From positions 6,316,570 through 6,380,569 of the forward strand of contig OZ007518.1 of NCBI GenBank assembly GCA_963931865.1: a stretch of 64,000 nt of DNA, in the 5' to 3' direction. The notes beneath the pieces are model-generated. The model did no database searches. It saw nothing but the letters and a program-made list of their open reading frames with translations, and was not told the origin of the DNA. Positions 1-10,991 of this stretch are shown here, piece after piece. The DNA is from Axinella damicornis. Taxonomy: Eukaryota > Porifera > Demospongiae > Axinellida > Axinellidae. The position numbers were made by a program, and so were the translations under genes. Position 1 is the first letter of the stretch; each line of letters starts with the position of its first letter.

Positions 1-472
1 GTGCACACAGAACACCACTGAAGACCCAGACTATTATGCCCTTGAATCTGTAGTCAATTTGTATTGTCATGCTGCTGAAAAGCTTTTGAAATCAAGAATT
101 GCATTATAATACGAGTGCAGTTGGTATACGGTATTGCAAGCAACTCAGCACACTCTTGGACAGTAGACCTTATTCCGCCAAAATGAAGTTCCAGGTTTCC
201 GTAGCTATGACAACACCCCTTGTACCATAGCCTACCATGCATGCAGACATGTTGCATCGCAGATTTAATAATGACATTAATTAATAGTGTCCAATAATTA
301 TTGTTACCTCCTGCTCAACTTTCATCCAGGCTCGTGGCTGGGATTTCCTTATTGTGTTCCCGGAGACAATAGCATGTACTAATAATCATAAGATCAATCC
401 TCTTACTGCATGACCAGGGTTATTCCATGAGCTAGCTACTCATGTATATATGCAAGAACTGGTTTCATGCTC
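1..472. other. No recognised gene
   Basis: I see no domain, splice structure or inverted-repeat element here. The only ORF is a 67-residue minus-strand frame with no family resemblance. The stretch ends at the poly-T tract that forms the tail of the neighbouring retrotransposon. Confidence 0.5.
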
Positions 473-508
473 TTTTTTTTTTTTTTTTTTTCTATTTTTT
501 TTTTTTTC
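473..508 (-). repeat. Poly-A tail of the CR1-like element (poly-T on +)
   Basis: Almost pure T on the plus strand, broken by one TCTA, lies 75 bases beyond the stop codon of the minus-strand reverse transcriptase. That is where the tail of a reverse-transcribed element belongs. Confidence 0.8.
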
Positions 509-582
509 TATAAAACTTTATGCAAATGCAAAGGACATAGTGAATAGTGAAAAACACTAATACAAGCACATGCCCATACAAA

Positions 583-2178
583 CTATACTAGATGAACAAG
601 GTTCTTAAATGTATATATAGAGGGTGCAGAAGTAATAGAGTCAGGTAATGTATTCCACAGGGAAGTTACATATGGGAAAAAGGAATAATAGAAACAATTT
701 GTGTGAGCACTGAATTGAACAAGGGAGTGGTTGTTGCGAAGTGCATACTGTGATGTGTGAGGTACAAGGGGTAGGTCATGATACAAATACACACCATTAA
801 TAAGTTTATAAAAATAACAAAGACTTAAATGTTTCCGGCGAGTGCTAAGATCTGGTAAGCAAGCTTGGCTCAGCAGCTGGTGATAAGGAGTATCCCACTG
901 TTTTAAACAGACCTTGAGGGCAAACTTCTGCACAGATTCAAGGGAGTTGATGTCTTTGATCAGGTAAGGGTTCCATGCAGGAGCAGCATGCTCGAGATGG
1001 GGTCTCACTAGTGATACATAGAGACTGGATAAGGCTGTAGGGCTGGACCACCTGTAGAATTGCCTATATAACATGCCAGTGAGCCTCCTTGCCTTCCTAG
1101 TGATGTTACGGATGTGGTCTGACCAGGTAAGATCACTGGTTAGGGTGACACCCAGGTATTTATAGCTAGTCACATTTTCCATGGGTTTCCCGTTCAGTTG
1201 TAAAACAGGTGGGCTTACAGAGTTTTGTCGAAGCCTTGTCACAGTCATACATTTGCATTTTGAGGTATTGAATGATAGGTGGTGCTGGGTTATCCATGAG
1301 GCAACTGAGTTTATGTCTGACTGTAAGGTGGTATAATCCTCTGGGCAGGTAATGACCTTATACAAGAGCAGATCGTCAGCATAGAGAGATGCAAAACAAC
1401 CTTCAGAGAGGGAACCATTAGCCAGGTCATTGATATAGAGCAGGAACAGTAGAGGACCCAATACCGACCCCTGGGGTACTCCTGATAAAACTGGTGTAGC
1501 AGTTGATTCCTGTCCATTCAAGACTACATGCTGGACCCTATTGGTGAGGTAGCTACAGATCCATTTGATGAGGTGGTCACTTAAGCCAACAGATTTAAGT
1601 TTGTTCAGCAAGGGTCTGTGGGGTACTGAATCGAACGCTTTGCGTAGATCAAAAAAGACTGCTGCAAACTCTTTTCTTTGGTCTAGTGCCGAGGACCAGT
1701 GATGAAGAACATCAACTAGGGCAGAGACAGCAGACTTTCCAGGCTGAAAGCCCCACTGATGAGATGCAATTGGGTAGGAAGTCTCAATATGGCAGGAAAT
1801 GAGGAAGTGCATGTGTTTTTCAAGCAGTTTGCTTACAACTGGGAGTAACGATATCGGTCTGTAATTTGATGCACTGGTAGGTTCAGACCCTTTTGGGACA
1901 GGTACTACTGAGGACGTTTTCCAAGCTTTGGGTATTTGCCCTGTTGTGATGGATTTATTAAACAGCAGTGTAATTCCATGAGCAATGCTTGCTGCAGTTG
2001 ATCTCAGCATTCTAGCTGAGATTCTGTCCCGACCGTTTGCTTTCTTGATGTCAAGGGAAGATAACATTTCAAAAACCTCGTGCTCAGTGCATAGGAATTC
2101 CTCAGGGCATAGAAGGGGGTCAATGCTGCTAAATTCCAAGATGTCTTCATTAAAGGAGGGACCGATTGGTTGAAACAC
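583..2178 (-). pseudogene. CR1-like ORF2, reverse transcriptase part
   Basis: The 531-codon open frame encodes the reverse transcriptase that primes and copies the element RNA at the target site. RT blocks appear in order: NYRPISLLPVVSKLLE near residues 105-120, AAVFFDLRKAFDSVPH near 172-187 with the first catalytic Asp at about 177, LSGVPQGSVLGP near 231-242, and the YADD catalytic box near 266-269. A C-terminal region with a TSYKYLGV thumb-like motif follows. The frame opens with GTG at 2178, but this is not a real start. It is the continuation of the endonuclease frame, displaced by one base around 2160-2178 (the sequence FNEDILEFSS follows CFNQSVPP in the other frame). There is no RNase H domain, as usual in the CR1/L2 group. 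Confidence 0.9.
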
Positions 2179-3512
2179 TTGGAGAAATAGCGATTTAATA
2201 AGGCAGCTTTGTCTAAATCAGACTCGGCAGCAATTCCACCATCCTTAAGAGAGGGTATACTGCTGTTTTTCTTGGTCATATATTTAGCTACTTTCCAAAA
2301 GCTCTTACTGTTGACAGTGTTAAGTCCACGGAAGAATTTCCTTTTAGCTTTCCTCAAAAGGTTTACAACTTTGTTTCTTTTTTGTTTGTAGGAAAGGAAA
2401 TGTTGTGGGGTGCCAGTTCTCTTAGCACGTTTATACGCCAGATTTCTTGAGCGAATAGATGTAGTGAGCTCTCTAGATAGCCATGGTAGATTCTTTTTAG
2501 CAGGAAGGGTAGATTTTGGAACACATTGATGCATTACACCCATGAACTCTCTTTCCCAGTTCTGCCAAGCCACATCAATATCATCTACAATGAGGGACTC
2601 CCAGTCAACAGCCTCAAGTAGCTGGTTTGCAGCCTGGAAATCAGCATGGGCGTATCTCCATATAGTTCTTGGATGCGTTTTCAACAAATTAGGAAGCTTC
2701 CACTTTACGGACACATCAACTCCACAGTGATCAGAAGTGCCTAGGGGAGAAATGGTAGAACAGCTGCACAAGTTAGACTGACAAGAAATGAAAACCAGAT
2801 CAATAAGTGAACAAGTGCCACTAGGGCCAGAATGAGTATACCCAGGTACAACTTGAGTGAGTGAAAAATTATTTACAATATTATTGCACAAATTAGAAAA
2901 CAAAGGGTGAGATAAGTTACTGTAATCAACATTAAAATCGCCTAATAATACAAAATTAGAAAAGGAAGAAACACTGACATCAAGCAAATGAGAAGATAAG
3001 GTTTCAAAAACAGATGCAGGTGAACTGGGAGGACGATACAATAAACCAATACATAACTTGCAGGCAGAATTACACAAAGCAACTAACATAAACTCTAAAT
3101 CACTTGGACCATGAAGCAGAGTCTCAACCACAATGTTGCCTTTTACATAAATAGCAATGCCACCCCCATGTCTATTTCTATCAAGCCTGAGAATCGAGTA
3201 ATTAGGGAGTGAAATTTCTGCATCTGAGATATCCTCCGAAAGCCAGGTTTCCACAACACAGACAGCAGCAGGCTCATAAGTAGCACATAGCAGTTTAAGT
3301 TCATCAATTTTTGGAACAAGGCTCCTGGCATTGAAGAGGAATATTTGGGCAACATTAGGTCCATTGTTCACAGTTGGACTATTGTCTACAGTAAGAGTAG
3401 GGTGTACATGATGTACAGTGTATCCACTACCATTCATTGTCATGAGACCAGCTGATCCAGGCTGACAATCACGATGCACAATTGGATGGTTCCAAGAGCT
3501 TTCGCCCTCCAC
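2160..3512 (-). pseudogene. CR1-like ORF2, APE-type endonuclease part
   Basis: This is the N-terminal half of ORF2. Apurinic-endonuclease-like signatures are visible: NARSL (Asn near residue 61), VVETWL (Glu near 88), LLYRPP near 157-162, LLGDFNVD with Asp and Asn near 192 and 194, SLIDLVF near 235-241, and GTSDHC with the catalytic Asp-His near 261-262. The family nicks target DNA to start target-primed reverse transcription. A linker rich in Lys and Arg and the sequence DLDKAALLNRYFSKCFN lead into the reverse transcriptase, after which the frame is lost. The 502-codon frame continues to 2004, but its last 45 or so codons are out-of-frame RT sequence, so I end the feature at the shift. Confidence 0.88.
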
Positions 3513-3529
3513 GTTGACACTAGAATGTT

Positions 3530-4639
3530 CTACTGCTGCTGAGCAGCCTGCTCCCGCTGATTCTGGTACAGAACAGCGGGAGTTGAGACCAAAGGGGGTA
3601 AATGAAGAGAATCATTTGGGTCCAACAGCGTATTTGTTGGGGTGTTGGGACTCACGCTTAGGCTTGCAGGTTCATTCAACTGGAGTGTAGCTTGGGCAGG
3701 AGAAATGGGACAGTTTTGTTCCTGGATATCTGGTGCTGTTTCTAGGAGGGGTGGGCCCGAGGAATGCTTGTAGCAGGGCTCAAGCTTCCATGCAGTCTGT
3801 AGCTGTACCCTTTCCCATTCCTGTTCCAGCTGTTTCAGCAGGGCTTCCTCTGCATGGAGTATGTACCACCATCTAACAATTTTGCCCTCACCGTTGGTTT
3901 TGTACTTCCGTTTCACCTGTACATTACGGCCAACATCAGTCAATCGAGTAATTGACTTAATGACGGTAGTGGCTGTACATGCCTTCATAGTTCCCCAGAT
4001 ACGGCGAACACCTGCAAATACCTCCCTTTTTTGGTTAGCACCACCAGATGCAGCATTCTTGTGGGAAGCATGGCTGTTATGTTTAGAGCCACTACTTTTG
4101 GATGGCATACGTGCACCAGAACCCCCCTTGCCATTTGCCCCCTTCCTTCTACCCACCACCACATTCCAGGGTTGCTTGCAATTAGAACTCACTGCTCCCT
4201 TCTCCCTGACTCCACCTGCCACAGGACCAGAGCTGGTAGTAGAACAGTTGCACTCCTTTAGAAGCAATGCCATTGACGCCTTGACTTCCAGCATTTCCTC
4301 CGTTAGTGACTGGTTGCTCTCCAGCAGGGCAGTCTTTGTGCTGGCTAGTTCGGTCTTGAGATTCTCAACCTCCAACTGTAGCTGCGAGACCAAAGCTCTG
4401 TGGGTTTTCAGCGAACAGAACATGCATACAAAGGGCTCTGCTCCCGCTGTTAGTTTCTCGTAGTGGTAGCGAGTGACCCCTGCACAATAGCGGTGTACAG
4501 AGCTGTTACACCCGCCCTCGCAGACCAGCACTTCGTGACTCTCCTCCAGCTGGTCGTAGCACAAGTCACAGACCTTCGGTGGTGTCTTCGCACTGGCTCT
4601 GGCGCCGGCGACCTTAGACTTCGTCTTCGTAGGTGGCAT
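3530..4639 (-). CDS. CR1-like ORF1 protein with PHD finger
   Basis: An intact 369-codon frame that ends 17 bases before the ORF2 start. Residues 24-75 form a C4HC3 PHD finger: Cys24, Cys27, Cys40, Cys44, His49, Cys52, Cys72 and Cys75. Residues about 82-127 are a Leu/Glu/Lys-rich segment (QLQLEVENLKTELASTKTAL) typical of a coiled coil, which in ORF1 proteins mediates self-association. A basic, Gly/Ser-rich region follows (KGANGKGGSGARMPSKSSG), suitable for nucleic-acid contact, then a central domain around RRIWGTMKACTATTVIKSI that I cannot name. The C-terminus is Pro/Gln rich. PHD domains are known in CR1 ORF1 proteins; binding to histone tails or RNA is inferred, not shown. Confidence 0.85.
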   Translation of the reverse strand: MPPTKTKSKVAGARASAKTPPKVCDLCYDQLEESHEVLVCEGGCNSSVHRYCAGVTRYHYEKLTAGAEPFVCMFCSLKTHRALVSQLQLEVENLKTELASTKTALLESNQSLTEEMLEVKASMALLLKECNCSTTSSGPVAGGVREKGAVSSNCKQPWNVVVGRRKGANGKGGSGARMPSKSSGSKHNSHASHKNAASGGANQKREVFAGVRRIWGTMKACTATTVIKSITRLTDVGRNVQVKRKYKTNGEGKIVRWWYILHAEEALLKQLEQEWERVQLQTAWKLEPCYKHSSGPPLLETAPDIQEQNCPISPAQATLQLNEPASLSVSPNTPTNTLLDPNDSLHLPPLVSTPAVLYQNQREQAAQQQ

Positions 4640-4924
4640 ACCACTCGCTAGCTAACTTCAGTCTAGCAGTTGCAAAATAAGTACAGCTCGTCTTCTCGGA
4701 ACAAAACACGTTATGAGCTAGCTAGGCCACGATTATCAGCATGCATATGCAGAATGAGATACCGTAAGTTGTGGCAGCACTAATGTTAGAAATAGGGTGT
4801 GGTCAAGTTGTATAAATTAGAAGCACGACTTTCACGCAGCTTTTCTCGGCCTCTCGAGTAGATCTCTGGTCTGTGAGTTACGTAGATGCTAGTATTTTCT
4901 GAATTCTGACACTTCTATCCTGAA
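4640..4924. other. Probable 5' flank or UTR of the CR1-like element
   Basis: No coding signal. It lies directly upstream of ORF1 on the minus strand, so part may be the 5' UTR and internal promoter of the retrotransposon. I see no boundary or duplication that fixes the element's 5' end. Confidence 0.35.
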
Positions 4925-5030
4925 ATAAGCCTTCAACAAGGCCTTCACTGCTCAAACCGCTCTACATCTATGGACAGACTGACAGACAAACCAATCACTC
5001 TACCCCCTGCTGCGCATGCGCACGGGGTAA
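4925..5030. repeat. Dispersed repeat, copy 1 (mate at 44527-44625)
   Basis: This segment (AGCCTTCAACAAGGCCTTCACTGC ... CCCCTGCTGCG...CGGGGTAA, gaps shortened) has a diverged counterpart at 44527-44625 in the same orientation. Both end in a CCCCTGCTGCGYRYGCGCAC-type block followed by GGGTAA. No coding potential is seen; the family is not identified. Confidence 0.6.
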
Positions 5031-5153
5031 TTAGTTGTCACAGTCACTGAAATTAGCTATGTACAAGACAACCATTGTGACCAAGATCTGGCATATGCCT
5101 CACTTCCAACTGATCAACAATGAATCACTGATTGTTTGAGTGATGAATGACAC

Positions 5154-5209
5154 TAGTCTCATGCCCAGACCACACCCCCATGAGGGGGTGTGGTCTGGGC
5201 ACCAGACTA
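5154..5209. mobile_element. CTCGT-family hairpin MITE, 56 bp
   Basis: The ends TAGTCTCATGCCCAGACC and its inverted partner GGTCTGGGCACCAGACTA match the family found throughout the window. The inner 18 bp (5162-5179 and 5184-5201) are a perfect inverted repeat around a 4-base loop. The flanking 9-mers GAATGACAC and GGATAACAC agree at 7 of 9 positions. Confidence 0.75.
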
Positions 5210-5214
5210 GGATA

Positions 5215-5900
5215 ACACCGCCTAGCTAATTGCAGATCAATGTGTTACCAGATATGTATGACTGTACTACAGCAAAATAATACTTCACAATCATAGTCAA
5301 CTGTACAAAAGTTTAATTTTGCGATCCCTATTATGTGATTGCATAAAGGTGACCATGACAGCCATTGCCTGGTATGCAGTTCATGTACCCTGTCTGCAGA
5401 ACACTGGGAAATATTCAATGAAAATTTGTGATGCCTATTATAAAGTGAAAGCCAGTAGCCAATCTGCAGCACGTTGTGAAATATTCAGTGCAGGATGGAT
5501 AGGGCTCAGCCCTGGCTCACCATTCAGCGATAACCCACACAAACCAAGATAGGTGTGCATGGGATCTGCAGACAGAACAGAGAAGCAACACAGTGTATTA
5601 CCTGCGGCCGATAATATAAAGTCAGGGTTGCATAGAGGATTTTAAACTTTGGTGGGGGATATGTTTTTCCCGTTGTAAACATGACTGGGGGGATATCTCC
5701 ATTTCCCATCTGAAACCTGCATAGGCTAGATAACCTTGCTCAATTATATCATTTCCTTGGCAGACGTATACCAAGTACAAACTACAAAGCAATTCTTCTG
5801 TTCTTCCCATCCAGTTATACATACCCATGACACGGAAGACAGCAACTTAACCAGATGTCAACAGAGTGGTGGAAAGGCACACAGTACTTTGTGTACTATA
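5215..5900. other. No recognised gene
   Basis: Several 60-77 codon ORFs on both strands show no motif or splice-consistent extension. Missing C-terminal exons of the PGGT1B gene (read leftwards from 6588) could lie here, but I could not identify the expected sequence. Confidence 0.35.
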
Positions 5901-5907
5901 CATAGTT

Positions 5908-6302
5908 GGGGCGAGCCTGAGCGAGCCCCACACTAGCGTGACTTCATTGCGCTCTGCATGTGTATGCTTGCTTGCTTGTCCGGTGGATTTTGCAATTACC
6001 GTAAATTTTAAATCAGCGAATTTCACTTGCACGTGCACAATAATATTCAAATTCAATGAACTCGACGAACCATCTAGCTACCTGTTCGATGAACGATGGC
6101 GACAACAAAGACGGAGACCACTCGTGGACATTGGCTAGAGCACCATGAACATTCTTCCTCCTCGGCGACACTGACAAAGACGGGGGCAGCGCGTTGACCT
6201 ACACGTACCTTAGCCTCGAACCCAGGCGCGGATAATCATGTGAATGCAACTGCTCCTTACATGCCCTGCACGCGCATACATATGCACTTCGCTCAGGCTC
6301 GC
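5908..6302. repeat. GGGGCGAGCCTGAGCGAG dispersed element, copy 1
   Basis: The left end reads GGGGCGAGCCTGAGCGAG and the right end CGCTCAGGCTCGCC, its inverted complement. The body, including TTACCGTAAATTTTAAATC and ATGGCGACAACAAAGA, is closely repeated at 62045-62575. A third copy shares the right half at 39690-39955. No transposase is encoded, so this is probably a non-autonomous element. Similarity extends somewhat past the right inverted end, so the true boundary may be near 6330. Confidence 0.7.
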
Positions 6303-6587
6303 CTGACAATGGCTGTACAATGACATCTGCACCTCTAGCAGTCCACAATCATAAACTAACTCGCACTATAGTGGCCCTACAGCGATTTTGAACGGTTAGT
6401 TTTTAAACACCTGTATGCATTGGCACCAATAGTACGGCGATGTGGTGTAGAGAGTAGTGCACGTGCATGGTAATGCGAACATCCAGAAAGAGAAACTCCT
6501 TTTTTTTATCTAACTCATTAATTATTATTCATAAGTATTATCCCGCGTGCAAAACTTGCTAGGAAACTTCGTACCATTGTTACTCAC
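6303..6587. other. No recognised gene
   Basis: AT-rich sequence downstream of the last PGGT1B exon I can recognise. No further exon of that gene and no repeat boundary could be identified. Confidence 0.35.
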
Positions 6588-6608
6588 CAAAATAAGTCAC
6601 ATGTAGCC
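6588..6608 (-). CDS. PGGT1B candidate micro-exon (LHVTYFG)
   Basis: The minus strand reads CTA CAT GTG ACT TAT TTT G and then a good donor GTGAGT. This encodes LHVTYFG, which corresponds to the conserved stretch containing the zinc-binding His of protein prenyltransferase beta subunits (A-L-H-x-Y-F-G). It lies 145 bases downstream of the exon ending HP, which in the family immediately precedes this stretch. A canonical AG acceptor is missing just upstream (the sequence is TTTTAAAATTTTGG), so either the acceptor is mutated or my 5' boundary is wrong. Confidence 0.5.
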
Positions 6609-6752
6609 AAAATTTTAAAAAAAAGAGTATTCCTACATCATGGTAGGAAACTGGTATAATATTCAACCAAATGTGATCTACACCGGCACATTGCAACCCT
6701 TCCCACCATATACAAATGAAGCCGGGGGAAGAGTGGCAGGTAGGGAATTTAC

Positions 6753-6850
6753 CTGGGTGTGCATCAGGCCATTTTGAAAAGCCGCCAGTGTATTGTCCTT
6801 GGGTAGAGCCTATTCCACATCTTGTCAGCCAGGGAGAATCCATCCAGAAG
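6753..6850 (-). CDS. PGGT1B: PGGT1B exon (GGFSKWPDAHP), frameshifted
   Basis: This exon has an AG acceptor after a CT-rich tract and a GTAAAT donor. It begins in frame with LLDGFSLADKMWNR, then continues in another frame as STQGQYTGGFSKWPDAHP, the strongly conserved glycine-rich repeat that leads into the zinc-binding His. Family members have about four more residues between NR and STQ. The exon is therefore short by roughly 11 bases, and adding that length back gives the phase needed for the next exon. Either this copy is damaged or the assembly has an indel. Confidence 0.8.
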
Positions 6851-7015
6851 CTGGAGGAAGAGGAGGAGATGAACAACAATCAGAGCTACGATTCGGTGTC
6901 CCAGTGTATGGACTGGCAATTTCTTGTGTGTGTGACTAGTATGTGTTTGCCTTACAACTCTATAACTCTACAGTAAATACGGCAGCACAAGATGGACCAG
7001 CCTCGTAGATGGACA

Positions 7016-7052
7016 TAGCCTCGTACCCGGGCGGGGCCTGGGTACGAGACTA
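7016..7052. mobile_element. CTCGT-family MITE, minimal 37 bp copy
   Basis: TAGCCTCGTACCCGGG runs through a 7-base centre into TGGGTACGAGACTA, so almost nothing but the two termini remains. The 10-mers outside the ends (TAGATGGACA and AAGATGGACA) agree at 9 of 10 positions. It lies in a PGGT1B intron. Confidence 0.7.
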
Positions 7053-7541
7053 AAGATGGACAGGTTGAAACTCTGAGTTTAAAACTATGTGGCCAAAGTA
7101 ATCACCTGAGGTTCCTCCCATCAGTCTACAAACATGAAAGGAGATACACTAGACAATGGCAAATCATCTCAGACTTCAAGCAAGTGCAATCGTTGGATGT
7201 TTACATGAGATGGCACTGCATGCACCCTCGTCTTAGGCTCGTACATACATGTACTCATGCAATACTTCACCCTATATATTGCACTCTCACCCACACACAA
7301 TTATATCACGATCATAATTGTTTCATTACTGTCATAGAGTAATTCTCAATAATGCCCACCCTGCTGACTGTTACAAGTGCTGCACTATCTCTAAGCTTGT
7401 TAGCAACGGGGATGAATTTCTATGGCTGATGGCTGCAATTTGAATTCATTAGTATAACCTCTGGCCTTGACGGCATGCCAATTCTCCCCACCCATCCAGC
7501 AAACCTCCTTTCAGTGTAGAAAGAAGGTTGCACAACTGTTA

Positions 7542-7790
<249 letters not shown>

Positions 7791-8712
7791 TTACTTCCTG
7801 AATGTTCATTGATCTATTTACTGTGGGGACAGGGAGGAAGCTGCCTTCCAAGACACTCCAGCACAAGAACAGGACTTCAAACACAACCAGTTTACAACGC
7901 TGAACTTGGACTTTGAATTAATGTGGCTATGATTGTGTAATGACACTGCCTATTCGCTGCTACACTGCTAGTAACCCCGTATAACTGTCCACTGTTGGAA
8001 TAAAGGTCGATCCTACTGTGGGCTTGTATCCCATTTCGTGCTGCCGCTTACATGACAAGAACCAAGTTTGAGAACTACACAGAAAACATGTACACAAATA
8101 CACCGAAATTCAGATAAGGAGATGTTTGTTTACTAACCATGTTATTCTAAGAAGGGTCCCTGACCTATTCCACCATCAAAGCCCTACACAGCATGAGGAG
8201 AGGAAGGAGATTGTTACTATCAACTGTGTACCAAAGAATATTCTGCCACTAACGCCCTATACAGCTCTTACAAACCCACGTATACACATCACTCTACCTT
8301 CCTACTCCCATTGTTCCCTTTCCCCAAGTGTGCACATCCTAATTTACTGGAGTCAGAGAGAAGATTGGGTGATCTTTCCGGACTGTCCTGAGCAGTGGCT
8401 GCTCTCCTCCAGAGGAGGGAGCAGCTAGCTAGCACCAAGGACAACCAGTCACCTGACACGCTACTCATCACTCTCCACATTCACAAGCCAGGCACACTGC
8501 CTTCACTCACTCGACTGAACATTAAACTACATGTATATACCATTAAATTTTGTGAAGTACATGTTGTGAGCACATGTAAACCTATAATGGGTGTGGCTTG
8601 TGCAGTTGTATGCAGCGGTCGTAGGATGTGGCTATTGGTCAACGCTGGAACTAGAGGATAATATACAGTGAACCATTTAGTAAAGGGACCTTGAACCATC
8701 CCATGGTTTCCT

Positions 8713-8892
8713 GGGGGGGGTGGGGGGGGGGGGGGGGGGGGGGACACACACACACACACACATTTGCCCCCCCCCACCCCCCCCCCCCCCCCCCCCCCCC
8801 CCCCCTTAGAGATTTCAAACCCAGACCCACCTAAATAGTGCACTATTCAATCACTCCCCCCCCCCCCCCCCCCCCCCCCCCATGTTCTGTTT

Positions 8893-8928
<36 letters not shown>
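8713..8928. repeat. Poly-G / CA / poly-C homopolymer cluster in a PGGT1B intron
   Basis: A G run (8713-8743, one T) is followed by (CA)n at 8744-8762. C runs then follow at 8767-8805, 8856-8881 and 8895-8928. The first G and C runs can pair as a hairpin of up to about 30 bp, and the strands could also form G-quadruplex or i-motif structures. True run lengths are likely to be poorly assembled. Confidence 0.9.
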
Positions 8929-8929
<1 letters not shown>

Positions 8930-9138
8930 TGCTATTTTCTGTATTTTCTGCTGCATCACAAGGGAGATCAAACAGTATACTGAAGTACATGTATTGGAGT
9001 CGGAAGTAATGAGTTTCGTTCAATGTAGCTCGGAGGTAATTGTACTGCATTGAAAGCATGTCCACAATGACCAGAGCCTCTCCGTCCCAGACTATCTCTT
9101 CCTCCCTCTCTTCCTCTCTTCCCTATTTGTCTCTGCAC

Positions 9139-9271
9139 CTGACTTCTCTTGATGAACTCCATAGCCTTATCAATGTCCATGCAACTCCAGTCCTCGAGTA
9201 TGTAGCACACACAGCAAGCACAGTAGATGAACCTCATATCGTCCTCACTGCCCTGGGCTGCGAAGCAGAAG
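9139..9271 (-). CDS. PGGT1B: PGGT1B exon (SEDDMRFIYCACCVCYILEDW)
   Basis: The minus strand reads FCFAAQGSEDDMRFIYCACC and VCYILEDWSCMDIDKAMEFI, matching the conserved segment of geranylgeranyltransferase I beta that follows the D-G-S-F turn (F-C-x3-G-S-E-x-D-M-R-F-x-Y-C-A). A pyrimidine-rich TTTTGTAG acceptor precedes it, and an AGTCAG|GTGCAG donor ends it in phase 0. One base of a split codon starts the exon. I could not find the upstream exons with certainty. A candidate on the minus strand near 12095-12210 contains LLLLQYLPSELSRLSVV but needs a frameshift, and I rate it weak. Confidence 0.9.
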
Positions 9272-9499
9272 CTACAAAAGGAAAGAAAGACAAAGGAAAT
9301 TTCACCTAGAGTTGTCCAACATGCATAATTATCCCTATTTGTTTTGTTTTTGTGATACCCTGAGGGGTTTGCCATAGTGGTGGCTAATGAGGCCCAGGAG
9401 AAGACAGAGCCTATTATTTAATGGACACAAAATTACAGTATCGTTCTTCTAAATTTTGGGGGTAGGGTTGAGTACACCCTGAAGGAGAAATATCTCTGT

Positions 9500-9582
9500 T
9501 GCATAGCAGGACCAGAAACTGGGCCTTTCGGACCCACAGTCCAATGCTTTAATTACTTGGCCACAAAGCAACCCAGTTGGTG
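9500..9582 (-). repeat. tRNA-derived SINE-like sequence, copy 1
   Basis: On the minus strand, GTGGCCAAGTAATTAAAGC resembles a tRNA D-arm with an A box, and AGTTTCTGGTCC about 35 bases later resembles a degenerate B box. The same layout with a better B box (GGTTCTAGCCC) is at 36918-36982. The D-arm style GGCCAAG-GTTAA-GC-GGACT resembles Leu/Ser-type tRNAs. No acceptor stem closes, so it is not a functional tRNA gene. Confidence 0.6.
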
Positions 9583-10991
9583 AAAGATACATCGTATTCA
9601 TCTATGGCCCAAGAATTCTTTGGACAAGAGAGGATGGATCACTGGTCTAGTGACAGGTAGCAGCAATCATGCTGTCAACCTACACAATCATCTAATCCAT
9701 GGATGAGATATCGATGCCAGGAGAATAAGCAGTACTCAATTGTTAGTTGAATGAGGAAGTACACACAACAATATTACAACAATATATTAAGCCAGTTAGT
9801 GAGGGTGAACCAAAGAACTACAGTGCCATGGAGTATTCACTATCCCATACTGATTATGGTCTATGTATATGCAATTACATTTGCTGTTGACCTTGCCAAG
9901 GGATGCCATGGGGTCTGCCAATGTCCTTTGCAAATGTGGTCTTGAAAATGGCGTTTCTCTGTCTTCTACTAGTCATCCTTTGTCTCCACACGTTGTGGGC
10001 AAACTTAACACGTACATGTACATGTACGTGTGTGCATTACACTTTAATAGTAATGGGGAAGTTTTCTTGGCCATCATACACACCTTCCTTCCACTCTTAT
10101 GCCATTATGTACTCCTGATGCAAACAATGTTGGTAACAATAATGATTGTAATAATCATTTACCTCTTGAAGACCCGACTGGAGTCCTGAAATCAAGGGAG
10201 AGCAAGCTGGCAGTGTGCCTGGGAGGTCTCAGCGAGGGTGGAGCACTGTGGATGCAAGTAAATTTTTTCACACTTCTTGTATACATGTACATGTACATGT
10301 ACATTGTATATACACAATCAACCTGGATTTGAATCAAGCTTGGAAAACACACCTTCATGACCTTTCTTGGAGGCAGAATATTTTATGTTAAAATGTAAGC
10401 GCTAGGACAATTATGGCCACTCAACGTGTAATCGTAATTTCCACCTCCGCATCCCATGCTATAAGTCTGGAACACCCTCAGCAGGAGCCCATAACCACAG
10501 CTTAACCATCAGGTGTTGGATAGCACCCAATAAAACTCCTTATACAGATTTCAATTCCGTTATAGGGCTGCACATGATGTCGTATAAGTATAGGTGCACA
10601 GTAATTGAGTGCTGGCTAGCCACGACAACGGACGCTTTGGGAGAAATTCTTGGCAAATGACCTTGTGAAGGACATCCTCCTATGAGGCAAAAGTGCCACT
10701 TGATAATAAACGTTCCTTTTGAACAAGGCAGCATGCACCCAAGGCAGAAACCTACAGACAAGGAGAGCCCAATAGTGAGTCTTTGAGCATGTATAGCTGA
10801 ATGTGTTGACAAGAAAGAAAACTCGGCGTCTGCTGGCACTGAAGAGAGAAGTTATGTCCAGGGTAACTACTGAGGTTGGCTTGCTTGGTTTTTGTACATG
10901 TAGCTCCCTCTACAAGTCCATCGAGCTACCTCAATGGATGGCAGTTGCACATGACATGTCTGCAGTGTGCTAAACGTTTACATGTACATGC
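9583..10991. other. No assigned gene
   Basis: Short ORFs only. The minus strand at about 10590-10830 and the plus strand at 10155-10258 look locally coding-like, but neither matches a family I can name. Short TACATG runs occur near 10012-10024 and 10280-10302. If the PGGT1B gene is complete, its 5' exons should be here or further right. Confidence 0.35.

Larger units (their letters stand above)
473..4639 (-). mobile_element. CR1-like non-LTR retrotransposon
   Basis: This is a two-ORF non-LTR element read on the minus strand: a PHD-finger ORF1 (3530-4639), then ORF2 with an APE-type endonuclease and a reverse transcriptase (583-3512), a short 3' UTR and an A-rich tail seen as poly-T on the plus strand at 473-508. 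PHD-containing ORF1 proteins are known from CR1-clade elements, which together with the RT motifs supports CR1/L2 affinity. A frameshift divides ORF2 near 2160-2178, so the copy as written cannot make a full-length ORF2 protein. The 5' end is not defined; a 5' UTR may reach into 4640-4900. I found no convincing target-site duplication. Confidence 0.85.

Noticed and set aside
3861..4463. 200-codon plus-strand ORF
   Set aside because: Antisense to the CR1-like ORF1, whose PHD finger identifies the true frame.
8481..9065. Gly- and Pro-rich ORFs
   Set aside because: Produced by poly-G and poly-C runs; no other coding evidence.
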